This document shows, in pieces, positions 1 to 5,156 of a stretch of DNA of 5,156 bases (position 1 is its first letter; each line of letters begins with the position of its first letter). The DNA lies in the NCBI GenBank assembly GCA_030043395.1, contig JASHXW010000483.1, positions 1 to 5,156 on the forward strand, written 5' to 3'. A program made the position numbers and the translations under genes. The notes under the pieces are model-generated. The model did no database searches. It saw only the letters and a program-made list of their open reading frames with translations, and was not told the origin of the DNA. The DNA is from Streptosporangiaceae bacterium. GTDB lineage: Bacteria > Actinomycetota > Actinomycetes > Streptosporangiales > Streptosporangiaceae.

Positions 1-499
1 CCTCAAGCTCTGGGTCCAAGGAGACTGGTGCGTCGCCACCGGCCTGGGCGGTTCGCAACTGGGCGGCCACCACGTCGGTCACCGCCGCTGAGTTCCTCAC
101 GAGGGGCGCGATCGCCAGCGCCGGATCGGTCAGGGAGAGCGCTAGATAGGCCGCGGAGAGGATGGCGAAGGTCCGCCTTTCGCCATCGGCGGGCAGGGCC
201 TCGGTCAGGATGGCCACGATGATGTCGCGCGGGCTGGCCGGGCCATCTGACGCGCCGGAGCGATTGAGCCGCGCTCGCGCCATGACCCGTTCGGCGAACC
301 GGGCTGCCAGGTGCTGCATGGCGAAGAGCAGGAGCTCTTCCTTAGTGCCGAAGTAGTACTGGACCAGCCGGAGGGACACGCCGGCCTCGGCCGCGACCTC
401 CCGCATCCCCGTGGCATGCAGGCCGCGCTTGGCCGCCGCGCGGAGCAAGGCGTCCGCGATCTCCCTTCGCCGTTGCTCGCGATCGACCTGCTTCGGCAT
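1..499 (-). CDS. TetR/AcrR-family transcriptional regulator (C-terminus beyond left edge)
   Basis: This is probably a ligand-responsive DNA-binding repressor acting as a dimer in the cytoplasm. The 166 visible residues start MPKQVDREQRRREIADALLR. The N-terminal TetR helix-turn-helix is clear: helix 1 at about residues 8-24, then GMREVAAEAGVSLRLVQYYF (31-50) with the recognition helix and the usual YYFGTKEEL signature (48-56). The remaining alpha-helical part (about 58-166) is the dimerisation and ligand domain, which resembles the BetI/TetR_C_6-like type. It is cut by the window edge, so perhaps 20-40 residues are missing. The ATG at 499 is preceded on the minus strand by AGGGGAG (plus-strand 503-509), which supports this start. 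It is divergent from the hydrolase at 588, with a palindrome between them, so autorepression and control of the hydrolase are likely. The family call is firm; the ligand is unknown. Confidence 0.95.
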   Translation of the reverse strand, partial: MPKQVDREQRRREIADALLRAAAKRGLHATGMREVAAEAGVSLRLVQYYFGTKEELLLFAMQHLAARFAERVMARARLNRSGASDGPASPRDIIVAILTEALPADGERRTFAILSAAYLALSLTDPALAIAPLVRNSAAVTDVVAAQLRTAQAGGDAPVSLDPELE

Positions 500-537
500 C
501 CGCTCCCCTACATCGCAGACCTGCATAGCCCTAGGTA

Positions 538-555
538 ATGATACGTTCGTATCAT
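538..555. promoter_or_regulatory. Candidate TetR operator between divergent genes
   Basis: ATGATACG-TT-CGTATCAT is a perfect 8-bp inverted repeat with a 2-nt centre. It lies 32 bp upstream of the hydrolase start and 38 bp upstream of the regulator start, in an A/T-rich island within G+C-rich DNA. The size, symmetry and position suit a TetR-family dimer site that could shut both promoters. The repeat also contains TATCAT on both strands, which could serve as a -10 element, but I see no convincing -35 for either direction. Binding by the neighbouring regulator is inferred. Confidence 0.75.
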
Positions 556-587
556 AAAGAAGGCTCAGTCGTGGAGGGAGGCGGCGC

Positions 588-1550
588 GTGTCCGTGCTTA
601 AGCGCATCACCGGCGCAGCGGACCTGGCCTCCGCCGGCGAGCCGGGATCGTGGACAGACGATGCGGCGCGCGAGCGGTTCATGGCCGCCTACGAGCGGGC
701 CTTCGCGCTGTGGCCGCAGCCATGCGAGGAGTTCGACGTCGAGACCGCGACCGCGACCACGCGAGTCCACGCCTACCGGACGCACCCAAGCGGAGTTCCG
801 GTCGTGTTGCTCACCGGTGCCGGCGGCAACGCGGCAGCCTGGTTCCCCCATGTGGCGGCGCTCGCGGCGACCGGGCCTGTGTACGGGATCGACATGCCCG
901 GCGACGCGAATCCCAGCGTCGCGCGCGCCCTGATGACTCCCCCGGACGACTGCGCGGCCTGGCTGGGCGAGCTCCTCGGAAAGCTCAGCGACCGTCCCGC
1001 GCATCTGGTCGGCTTCTCCTACGGCGGCTGGGTCGCGATGAACCAGGCGATCCGCGCGCCTGGCCGGGTCGCCTCCATCACGCTGCTCGATCCCGCCGGG
1101 CTTACCAAGCTCGACGCCCGCTTCTGGTGGTGGCTGTCCGTCAGCGGACTGGCCAGCCTGACCCCGATGCCGCTGCGCCGCCACCTCGCACGGCGGCTGG
1201 ACAGCCCGGCCATGCTGCAGCCGGAGCTCATGACGCTCATGTGGTCAGCCATCCGCGGCTACCACGCCGAGCCGAAGTTCCCTGGCGTCCTGAGCGACGG
1301 CGATCTCCGCGCGATCGGCGTGCCAGTCCTGCTGGTTACCGGCGCGCGCAGCGCCATGCTTACGCCGACGGAAGCCCGGGAACGAGGAAGCCTCATGCCG
1401 AACGCGGAAGTCGCCGTCGTCCCCGGAAGTCACGGCGGCTTCAACCGGATCGAGGAGCTGAACAGCCGGATCGCCGCTTTCATCAAAGCCCATGCCACCG
1501 CCACCGCAGCGCACCAGCCACCCAGCACGTCGGCGGCAACTGACCAATGA
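588..1550 (+). CDS. Alpha/beta-fold hydrolase
   Basis: This 320-residue serine-hydrolase-fold protein has no signal peptide and is presumably cytoplasmic. The nucleophile elbow is GFSYGG with Ser144 (142-147). The oxyanion-hole region after the first core strand is LLTGAGGNAAAWFPHV (74-89), and GIDMPGDANPS (100-110) follows. The catalytic His is probably His282 in VVPGSHGG (277-284). The acid usually found after strand 7 is not evident, because that loop reads TGARSAMLTP (251-260). Asp168 in ITLLDPAG (164-171), after strand 6, is a possible substitute. A cap region lies at about 172-235. The last 20 residues are Ala/Thr/Pro-rich and probably disordered. The GTG at 588 is chosen because GGAGGGAG at 573-580 sits 7 nt before it. 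It is divergent from the TetR gene and probably repressed by it. The substrate is unknown: ester hydrolysis or another alpha/beta-hydrolase reaction is possible. Confidence 0.92.
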   Translation: MSVLKRITGAADLASAGEPGSWTDDAARERFMAAYERAFALWPQPCEEFDVETATATTRVHAYRTHPSGVPVVLLTGAGGNAAAWFPHVAALAATGPVYGIDMPGDANPSVARALMTPPDDCAAWLGELLGKLSDRPAHLVGFSYGGWVAMNQAIRAPGRVASITLLDPAGLTKLDARFWWWLSVSGLASLTPMPLRRHLARRLDSPAMLQPELMTLMWSAIRGYHAEPKFPGVLSDGDLRAIGVPVLLVTGARSAMLTPTEARERGSLMPNAEVAVVPGSHGGFNRIEELNSRIAAFIKAHATATAAHQPPSTSAATDQ

Positions 1551-1588
1551 GACTCCGACGTGCCATCAGACCCAGCCGCCTCTCTACA

Positions 1589-1604
1589 TGGTACCTTGGT
1601 ACCA
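1589..1604. promoter_or_regulatory. Candidate vapBC operator
   Basis: TGGTACC-TT-GGTACCA is a perfect 7-bp inverted repeat. It can also be read as two copies of the self-palindrome GGTACC 8 bp apart. It lies 23 bp upstream of the vapB ATG, in the 77-bp gap after the hydrolase. Type II toxin-antitoxin operons are usually repressed by the antitoxin or the VapBC complex bound to such a palindrome overlapping the promoter, so autoregulation is inferred. I could not place the -10/-35 elements with confidence. Confidence 0.7.
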
Positions 1605-1627
1605 GTAATCGGGTAGAAGGGTAGATC

Positions 1628-1882
1628 ATGAGCCTCAACATCAAGAACGTCGAGACCCATGAACTGGTGCAAGAACTGGCCGCGCTGACTGGTGAGACGC
1701 AGACACTGGCGGTGACTATCGCTGTTCGTGAGCGTTTGGAACGTGTCCGCCATTTGCGCGAGGCTGGCATGGCCGAACGACTGCTGGCGATCGGCGCGGA
1801 CACCGCGCCGCGACTCCGCGAGCCTTATCGCAGCGCGGATCACGGCGATCTTCTCTATGACGAGCGTGGGCTGCCGGCGTGA
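1628..1882 (+). CDS. vapB: VapB antitoxin, Rv0623 family
   Basis: This 84-residue antitoxin would neutralise the VapC encoded next to it and probably represses the operon. The N-terminus MSLNIKNVETHELVQELAAL, followed by TGETQTLAVTIAVRERLER (to about residue 39), matches the Rv0623-like (PSK_trans_fac) DNA-binding segment, whose hallmarks are LNIKN near the start and a TGET turn. The C-terminal part, with RLREPYRSADHGDLLYDERG (62-81), is the toxin-binding tail usual in this family and contains the typical end-proximal acidic LYDERGLP stretch. The length is normal. AGAAGGG at 1615-1621 lies 6 nt before the ATG. Its TGA overlaps the vapC GTG by 4 bp (GTGA at 1879-1882), so translation is coupled. 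A palindrome upstream supports autoregulation. Confidence 0.93.
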   Translation: MSLNIKNVETHELVQELAALTGETQTLAVTIAVRERLERVRHLREAGMAERLLAIGADTAPRLREPYRSADHGDLLYDERGLPA

Positions 1883-2295
1883 TTGTCGATACCTCAGCCC
1901 TCGTCGCGATCCTCCGGGCTGAAGACGATGCCCGCGACATGGCGCTTGCTATCGAGAGAGCGCAGGTCCGCAGGATCTCGGCGGCCAACTTCGTCGAGAC
2001 CGCCGTCGTCATCGACGCCAGCCGGGATCCGGTCGCTAGTCGCCGCTTCGATGATCTCGTTCAGGCTGCGGACCTTCGGGTGGAGGCCGTGACCATCGAT
2101 CAAGCTCGCATCGCGAGAGAGGCGTACCGAGATTTCGGAAAGGGCAGCGGCCACAAGGCGGGACTGAACTTCGGCGACTGCTTCGCCTACGCCCTGGCTA
2201 AAGCCACGGGAGAAGCCCTGCTATTCAAGGGAGACGATTTCGGCCACACCGACATCGCGCCCGCGTTGCCCGATGCGCTGACCGACCCGGGCTAA
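1879..2295 (+). CDS. vapC: VapC toxin, PIN-domain ribonuclease
   Basis: This 138-residue toxin is a Mg2+-dependent PIN-domain RNase, a class that cleaves tRNA or rRNA when its antitoxin is degraded. The acidic metal-binding positions are all present: Asp4 in MIVDTSALVAIL (1-12), Glu40 in AANFVETAVV (35-44), Asp100 in LNFGDCFAYALA (96-107), and Asp119/Asp120 in LLFKGDDFGHTDI (114-126). The length matches the family and no active-site residue is missing, so the toxin should be functional. The GTG at 1879 overlaps the vapB stop and has no Shine-Dalgarno sequence of its own in a conventional position, which fits coupled translation and antitoxin excess. The RNA target cannot be told from the sequence. 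Confidence 0.95.
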   Translation: MIVDTSALVAILRAEDDARDMALAIERAQVRRISAANFVETAVVIDASRDPVASRRFDDLVQAADLRVEAVTIDQARIAREAYRDFGKGSGHKAGLNFGDCFAYALAKATGEALLFKGDDFGHTDIAPALPDALTDPG

Positions 2296-2494
2296 CAAGC
2301 GCTCGCATCCAAACGATGGTTGGCCACCGCGCGCGGATCATCGGGTTCTGCGAATCTGCATCCAGCCGCTGGCTTCGCCGGTTCACACGGGGTTTCACAC
2401 GGTGCTGCGCGAGAGTCCACTTGCGTCGTATCCGTCATGAGGGGAGAACCGCGATGCCGATGCGCGCTGTGCGGCCGATCGTGGCAGCCTCGCC

Positions 2495-2781
2495 GTGAAC
2501 TGGACGACGCCCAGCCTGCGGCAGGTGGCGCCATCAGCCTCGTTTCTGCTCGTGGCTGCGGCTGGCGCGTGGGCGGGAGTGGCGGTGCTGGCGCGTCATG
2601 CGGGCTCGATTGCCTGGCACCATGGGCGGGGAGTGCTTCGGCGCCCTCTCCTGGCAGATCCGATCCTGCGCTGCGCTGGGAGGTCAGGGGACGCCGGCAC
2701 GCCGCCTTCGCCACCAACTTTGACTACTGCTCCGACCGCGGCACTTCGGTGGCACAGGGCATGACAGGGAGTCATTCTTAG
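2495..2781 (+). pseudogene. Possible frameshifted small membrane protein
   Basis: Not recognised as a known family. From the GTG at 2495 the frame begins MNWTTPSLRQVAPSASFLLV and continues through one hydrophobic segment (about residues 13-32), then a basic stretch, with G/C-rich third positions for about 45 codons. After about 2660 this frame loses its coding look. The frame one nucleotide back then reads ALRWEVRGRRHAAFATNF and on to a TAG at 2779-2781, again with G/C-rich third positions. At the switch lie two 5-bp tandem duplications, GATCC-GATCC (2657-2666) and TGCGC-TGCGC (2667-2676). Removing either 5-bp copy joins the two frames into one of about 93 codons. No good Shine-Dalgarno precedes 2495, but the GTGA overlap with the 14-codon frame upstream could couple translation. 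Chance open frames remain a real alternative. Confidence 0.3.
2761..2775. promoter_or_regulatory. Inverted repeat upstream of the P450 gene
   Basis: ATGAC-AGGGA-GTCAT has perfect 5-bp arms around a 5-nt centre, in a locally A/T-richer patch 87 bp before the preferred P450 start. It could be an operator or part of the P450 promoter region, but the arms are short, it overlaps the end of the possible small gene, and no clear -10/-35 pair can be placed. Function is unproven. Confidence 0.25.
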
Positions 2782-2862
2782 AGCTGTAGATGCCCGGCGT
2801 AGTCGTCGCTTTGCCGCAGCACAAGGCCCGTTCAGGCGCGAGCGTAGAGGGAGATGCTGGTC

Positions 2863-4287
2863 ATGGACGCACCAGAGCACCTGGCCAGTGAGCGCGCGGA
2901 AGGAGGGCCAAGCTCCGTGCTGGCCGGAGATGGCTCGCTGGTCAATGGCAATGGGGCCGGACATGGGCACCCCGCCAAGCTGCCCCCGCTGGTTTCGGGC
3001 GCGCTGCCGGTCGCCGGGCATGGCCTTGAGTTCCTGCGTGATCACCCGCGGCTGCTGGAACGTGGTTACGGCGAGCACGGCGAGATCTTCCGGCTGCGCC
3101 TGCGCCGACGCCCGGCAGTGATCCTGGTCGGCCCGGACCTGGCCAGGTGGTACTTCAAGGAGACCGACCGCAGCCTGCTGATCGGCCCGAGCCTTGAATT
3201 CACCGCCGACCTGTTCGGCCCGGACTTGTACTACAACGCTGACCCGGACGAATACCAGCGCCAGCGCGAGATCGGGCTTCCGCTGTTCAGGGGCAAGATG
3301 GCGGCAGGGCACCTGGCCATCATGGAGCGCCGCTGCGCCCAGTTCACCGCACGTCTCGGCAGCGAGGGTACTTTCGACCTGCCGACCGAAATGAACGACC
3401 TGGTGCTCGGAGTGCTCATGGAGGCGCTCGTCGGCGATGACTTCGTCCGCCGGATGCCGCCCACCGCTGCGAGGGATTTCCGATTGTTCATCCGCGGCGT
3501 CGATCCGATCACGCCGGCCTGGGTACCGGCCCCGCACCTGGTGCGCGCAAGGCGCGCGCGGGACAGGCTCCGCGCCGCCGCGGGCGAACTGGTCCGGGCC
3601 AGGCGCGACAGCCCCGTGGATCCGCCTGACTATCTGCAGGTGCTGGCGTCGGCTACAGGGCTCGATGGCGAGCCGGTCCCCGAGAGCCAGGTCGTGCAGG
3701 AGGTGCTGAGCACGGTCTTTGCCGGGCACGACAGCACCACCGGTCATCTGGGCTGGGCCGTAATCGACTTGCTCCAGCACCCGGACGAGCTCGCGAAGGT
3801 CCTCGCCGAACAGCAAGAGGTGGCGCCCGGCGGCGACGGGCTCGACCCGGCCGCCGTGCACCGCATGGCCTGCCTTGACCGGGCGCTGCGCGAGACCATG
3901 CGCCTGCACCCGGTCGTCCCGCTCATGATCCGCCGGGCCGTCCGGCCGGTCGAGCTGCGCGGTCACCTCATCCCTGAAGGCGCTGACGTCTTCATCGCGC
4001 CGGTGCTGTCGCACCGACTACCCGGCATCTTCGAGGATCCGCAGAGTTACCGTCCCGACCGCTATCTGGCCCATCCCGAGCTAGCCGGCTACTTGCATGG
4101 GTTTGGCGGTGGCGGACACAGGTGCCTGGGCGAGCACTTCGCCGACCTGCTCGCGCACGTCGCGCTGACCAAGCTGTTCCAGCAGTTCGACCTGACCCTG
4201 ACCGACGCTCATCCGGTACCAGTGCGCACGCCGGCGTTCAAGGGCCCGCGGTCGCCATGCCGGATCCGGTACCGGCGCAAGCTGTGA
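2863..4287 (+). CDS. Cytochrome P450, CYP51-like
   Basis: This soluble haem monooxygenase has 474 residues from the preferred start. The haem-binding loop is FGGGGHRCLG (414-423) with axial ligand Cys421. The I-helix oxygen-activation motif is AGHDSTTG (287-294). The K-helix ExxR is Glu344-Thr-Met-Arg347, and the meander is EDPQSYRPDRYL (391-402). No membrane anchor is present; the first 35 or so residues are Gly/Ser-rich and probably flexible. The overall layout (LPPLVSGALPVAGHG at 40-54, LFGPDLYYNAD at 117-127, end RIRYRRKL) recalls bacterial CYP51, but the CYP51 I-helix His-Thr pair and BC-loop consensus are substituted, so sterol 14-demethylation is not assured. The ATG at 2863 lies 9 nt after GAGGGAG (2847-2853). 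An in-frame ATG at 2854 directly abuts that site and is less likely. No ferredoxin or reductase gene is adjacent. The substrate is unknown. Confidence 0.94.
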   Translation: MDAPEHLASERAEGGPSSVLAGDGSLVNGNGAGHGHPAKLPPLVSGALPVAGHGLEFLRDHPRLLERGYGEHGEIFRLRLRRRPAVILVGPDLARWYFKETDRSLLIGPSLEFTADLFGPDLYYNADPDEYQRQREIGLPLFRGKMAAGHLAIMERRCAQFTARLGSEGTFDLPTEMNDLVLGVLMEALVGDDFVRRMPPTAARDFRLFIRGVDPITPAWVPAPHLVRARRARDRLRAAAGELVRARRDSPVDPPDYLQVLASATGLDGEPVPESQVVQEVLSTVFAGHDSTTGHLGWAVIDLLQHPDELAKVLAEQQEVAPGGDGLDPAAVHRMACLDRALRETMRLHPVVPLMIRRAVRPVELRGHLIPEGADVFIAPVLSHRLPGIFEDPQSYRPDRYLAHPELAGYLHGFGGGGHRCLGEHFADLLAHVALTKLFQQFDLTLTDAHPVPVRTPAFKGPRSPCRIRYRRKL

Positions 4288-4341
4288 GCCTGGCCGGGAA
4301 AGGACCTGCGAAACACCGCGTCGCGCCGCGTATGCCAGCTT

Positions 4342-4347
4342 TAGCAT
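4342..4347 (+). promoter_or_regulatory. Possible -10 element for a leaderless start at 4354
   Basis: TAGCAT fits the actinobacterial TAnnnT -10 pattern and ends 6 nt before the GTG at 4354. A transcript could therefore begin at or next to that start codon. No convincing -35 is present at about 17 nt upstream, and the hexamer could be chance. Confidence 0.35.
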
Positions 4348-4353
4348 CGGGAC

Positions 4354-5156
4354 GTGCGCATCGCAGGAGCAGTTCTCGGGGTACTACTGATCGGCGCCGT
4401 ATGGGTGAACGTAGCCATCACCCTCGTCATCCCCAGGGGACGCATCGGGTTCATCAAGCTCGTTGACCGGTTCGTCGACAAGGTGTACACCGCATGCGGT
4501 CGCTTCGTAACGCGATGGGAGCGGCGTGACGCCCTGCTCGCTAGCCAGCCAGTCGCCACGCTCGGCCTGCTCTTGTTCATCTGGCTGGCCGGCTTCGTGG
4601 TCGGCTACGGGTTGTTGCTGTGGCCGGCCGGAGGCAGCTTCCCTGATGCCCTTCGCGAAGCGGGCTCGTCGTTGTTCACTCTCGGGTTCGCCGTCAGGAG
4701 CGGCACGGAACCAAGCGTCGCGGAGTTCCTCGCGGCTGCCTCGGGACTGATCATCGTGGCCCTTCAGATCGCCTACCTTCCAACCCTCTATGCGGCCTAC
4801 AACCGGCGTGAAACGGTTGTTACGCTGCTCGGTCCCCGTGCCGGGAGTCCCGCGTGGGGGCCGGAGCTGCTGGCCAGGGCACAGATCGTGCATGGCGTGG
4901 ATCAGCTATCGGTTATCTACGACGACTGGGAGCGCTGGTCTGCCGACGTGGCAGAGTCGCACTCCAGTTACCCGTCGCTGCTCCGCTTCCGGTCGCCTGA
5001 GCCGCACAGCTCCTGGGTTGTCTCCCAGCTAGCCGTTCTCGACGCGGCCGCGCTGCACCTCGCGGCCTGCCCGGCGAGCGCGCCGTTCACGGCGCGGCTG
5101 TGCGTGCAGATGGGCTTCACCTGCCTGCGGAAGCTGACCCGCACGCTCCGGCTTCC
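4354..5156 (+). CDS. Channel-like integral membrane protein (C-terminus beyond right edge)
   Basis: An open frame from GTG 4354 runs off the window with 267 complete codons and no stop. Membrane segments are predicted at about residues 3-26 (IAGAVLGVLLIGAVWVNVAI onward), 67-90 (VATLGLLLFIWLAGFVVGYG onward) and 125-149 (LAAASGLIIVALQIAYLPTL within it). Between the second and third lies a short re-entrant-looking helix ending SSLFTLGFAV (105-114). This resembles the pore helix and TxGF/Y filter of two-helix potassium channels, but lacks the Gly/Asp that normally follows. The next part, RAGSPAWGPELL (162-173) to ERWSADVAESHSSYP (193-207), looks like a cytosolic helical domain, and the pattern recalls a widespread uncharacterised actinobacterial membrane-protein family. 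An in-frame TAG at 4342-4344 limits the start. There is no good Shine-Dalgarno, so a leaderless mRNA is possible. It follows the P450 by 66 bp on the same strand. Transport or channel function is inferred. Confidence 0.85.
   Translation, partial: MRIAGAVLGVLLIGAVWVNVAITLVIPRGRIGFIKLVDRFVDKVYTACGRFVTRWERRDALLASQPVATLGLLLFIWLAGFVVGYGLLLWPAGGSFPDALREAGSSLFTLGFAVRSGTEPSVAEFLAAASGLIIVALQIAYLPTLYAAYNRRETVVTLLGPRAGSPAWGPELLARAQIVHGVDQLSVIYDDWERWSADVAESHSSYPSLLRFRSPEPHSSWVVSQLAVLDAAALHLAACPASAPFTARLCVQMGFTCLRKLTRTLRL

Larger units (their letters stand above)
2296..2862. other. 567-bp stretch without a confident gene
   Basis: Several open frames cross this stretch on both strands, but none has recognisable family motifs, as expected by chance at this G+C content. 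Four details stand out. A 12-nt imperfect tandem repeat lies at 2379-2402 (TTCACACGG at 2382-2390 and 2394-2402). A 14-codon frame, MPMRAVRPIVAASP at 2454-2498, is preceded at 7 nt by AGGGGAG (2440-2446), and its stop overlaps a GTG at 2495 in a GTGA junction. A possible frameshifted small gene covers 2495-2781. An inverted repeat lies at 2761-2775. No terminator hairpin followed by a T-run is seen after vapC. Confidence 0.6.

Noticed and set aside
552..1184. A 210-codon minus-strand frame opposite the hydrolase
   Set aside because: Low-complexity Arg/Gly/Pro-rich translation without motifs, lying antisense to a clear hydrolase gene.
2309..2323. Hairpin CCAAAC-GAT-GGTTGG just after vapC as a terminator
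   Set aside because: Only 6-bp arms with a mismatch and no T-run; too weak to call.
2379..2402. Two 12-nt imperfect tandem units containing TTCACACGG
   Set aside because: Only two copies with two mismatches; no array, no spacer regularity and no link to a mobile element, so not CRISPR or an attachment site.
2292..2717. Minus-strand frame in the gap, including a shorter version starting at 2439
   Set aside because: No ribosome site (the upstream minus-strand sequence is C-rich), no recognisable domain, and a Pro/Ala/Arg-rich composition expected by chance.
2320..2781. A 153-codon plus-strand frame read as a single gene
   Set aside because: Its first two thirds are Gly/Ser/Cys-rich without motifs and have no ribosome site. 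Only its last 35 or so codons look coding, and these are better explained as the tail of the possible frameshifted gene.
2854..2862. Upstream ATG at 2854 as the P450 start
   Set aside because: The only ribosome-binding sequence (2847-2853) directly abuts it, leaving no spacer, whereas ATG 2863 has a 9-nt spacing. Both give the same protein apart from three residues.
2596..4014. A 472-codon open frame on the minus strand opposite the P450
   Set aside because: It is a shadow of the P450 reading frame, produced by high G+C and biased third positions. Its translation has no family motifs, while the plus strand has every P450 signature.
4384..4893. A 169-codon minus-strand frame and short plus-strand frames (4526-4750, 4790-5032)
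   Set aside because: All lie inside the membrane-protein gene, whose frame gives hydrophobic helices and consistent coding bias; the others do not.

Overview
The window is G+C-rich DNA (about two thirds G+C by eye), with strong G/C preference at third codon positions, GTG starts and short GTGA gene overlaps. Together with the families present (a TetR-regulated hydrolase pair, an Rv0623-type VapB, a CYP51-like P450) this points to an actinomycete chromosome. No rRNA, tRNA or other marker allows a genus to be named.

Layout from left to right. (1) A TetR-family regulator on the minus strand, cut by the left edge, is transcribed away from an alpha/beta hydrolase on the plus strand. The 88-bp gap between them carries a perfect 8+8 bp inverted repeat, the obvious candidate operator for both genes. 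(2) A compact vapBC type II toxin-antitoxin operon follows: a VapB antitoxin of the Rv0623 family overlaps a PIN-domain VapC toxin by 4 bp. A GGTACC-TT-GGTACC palindrome just upstream is the likely autoregulatory site. (3) About 570 bp (2296-2862) hold no confident gene. This stretch may contain a small membrane-protein gene broken by a 5-bp tandem duplication, plus an inverted repeat ahead of the next gene. (4) A full-length soluble cytochrome P450 resembles CYP51 overall, but its CYP51 signature positions are substituted. (5) A membrane protein runs off the right edge. It has an ion-channel-like two-helix/pore arrangement, no clear Shine-Dalgarno sequence, and possibly a leaderless GTG start.

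How the parts fit. The regulator and hydrolase look like a self-contained ligand-responsive pair, and vapBC is a self-contained autoregulated module. The P450 has no ferredoxin or reductase gene beside it, so it must borrow electrons from elsewhere in the genome. Nothing shows that these blocks form one pathway. I did not find a convincing undescribed multi-gene system. The items most worth a second look are the possible broken small gene at 2495-2781, the divergent P450 signatures, and the channel-like membrane protein at the right edge.
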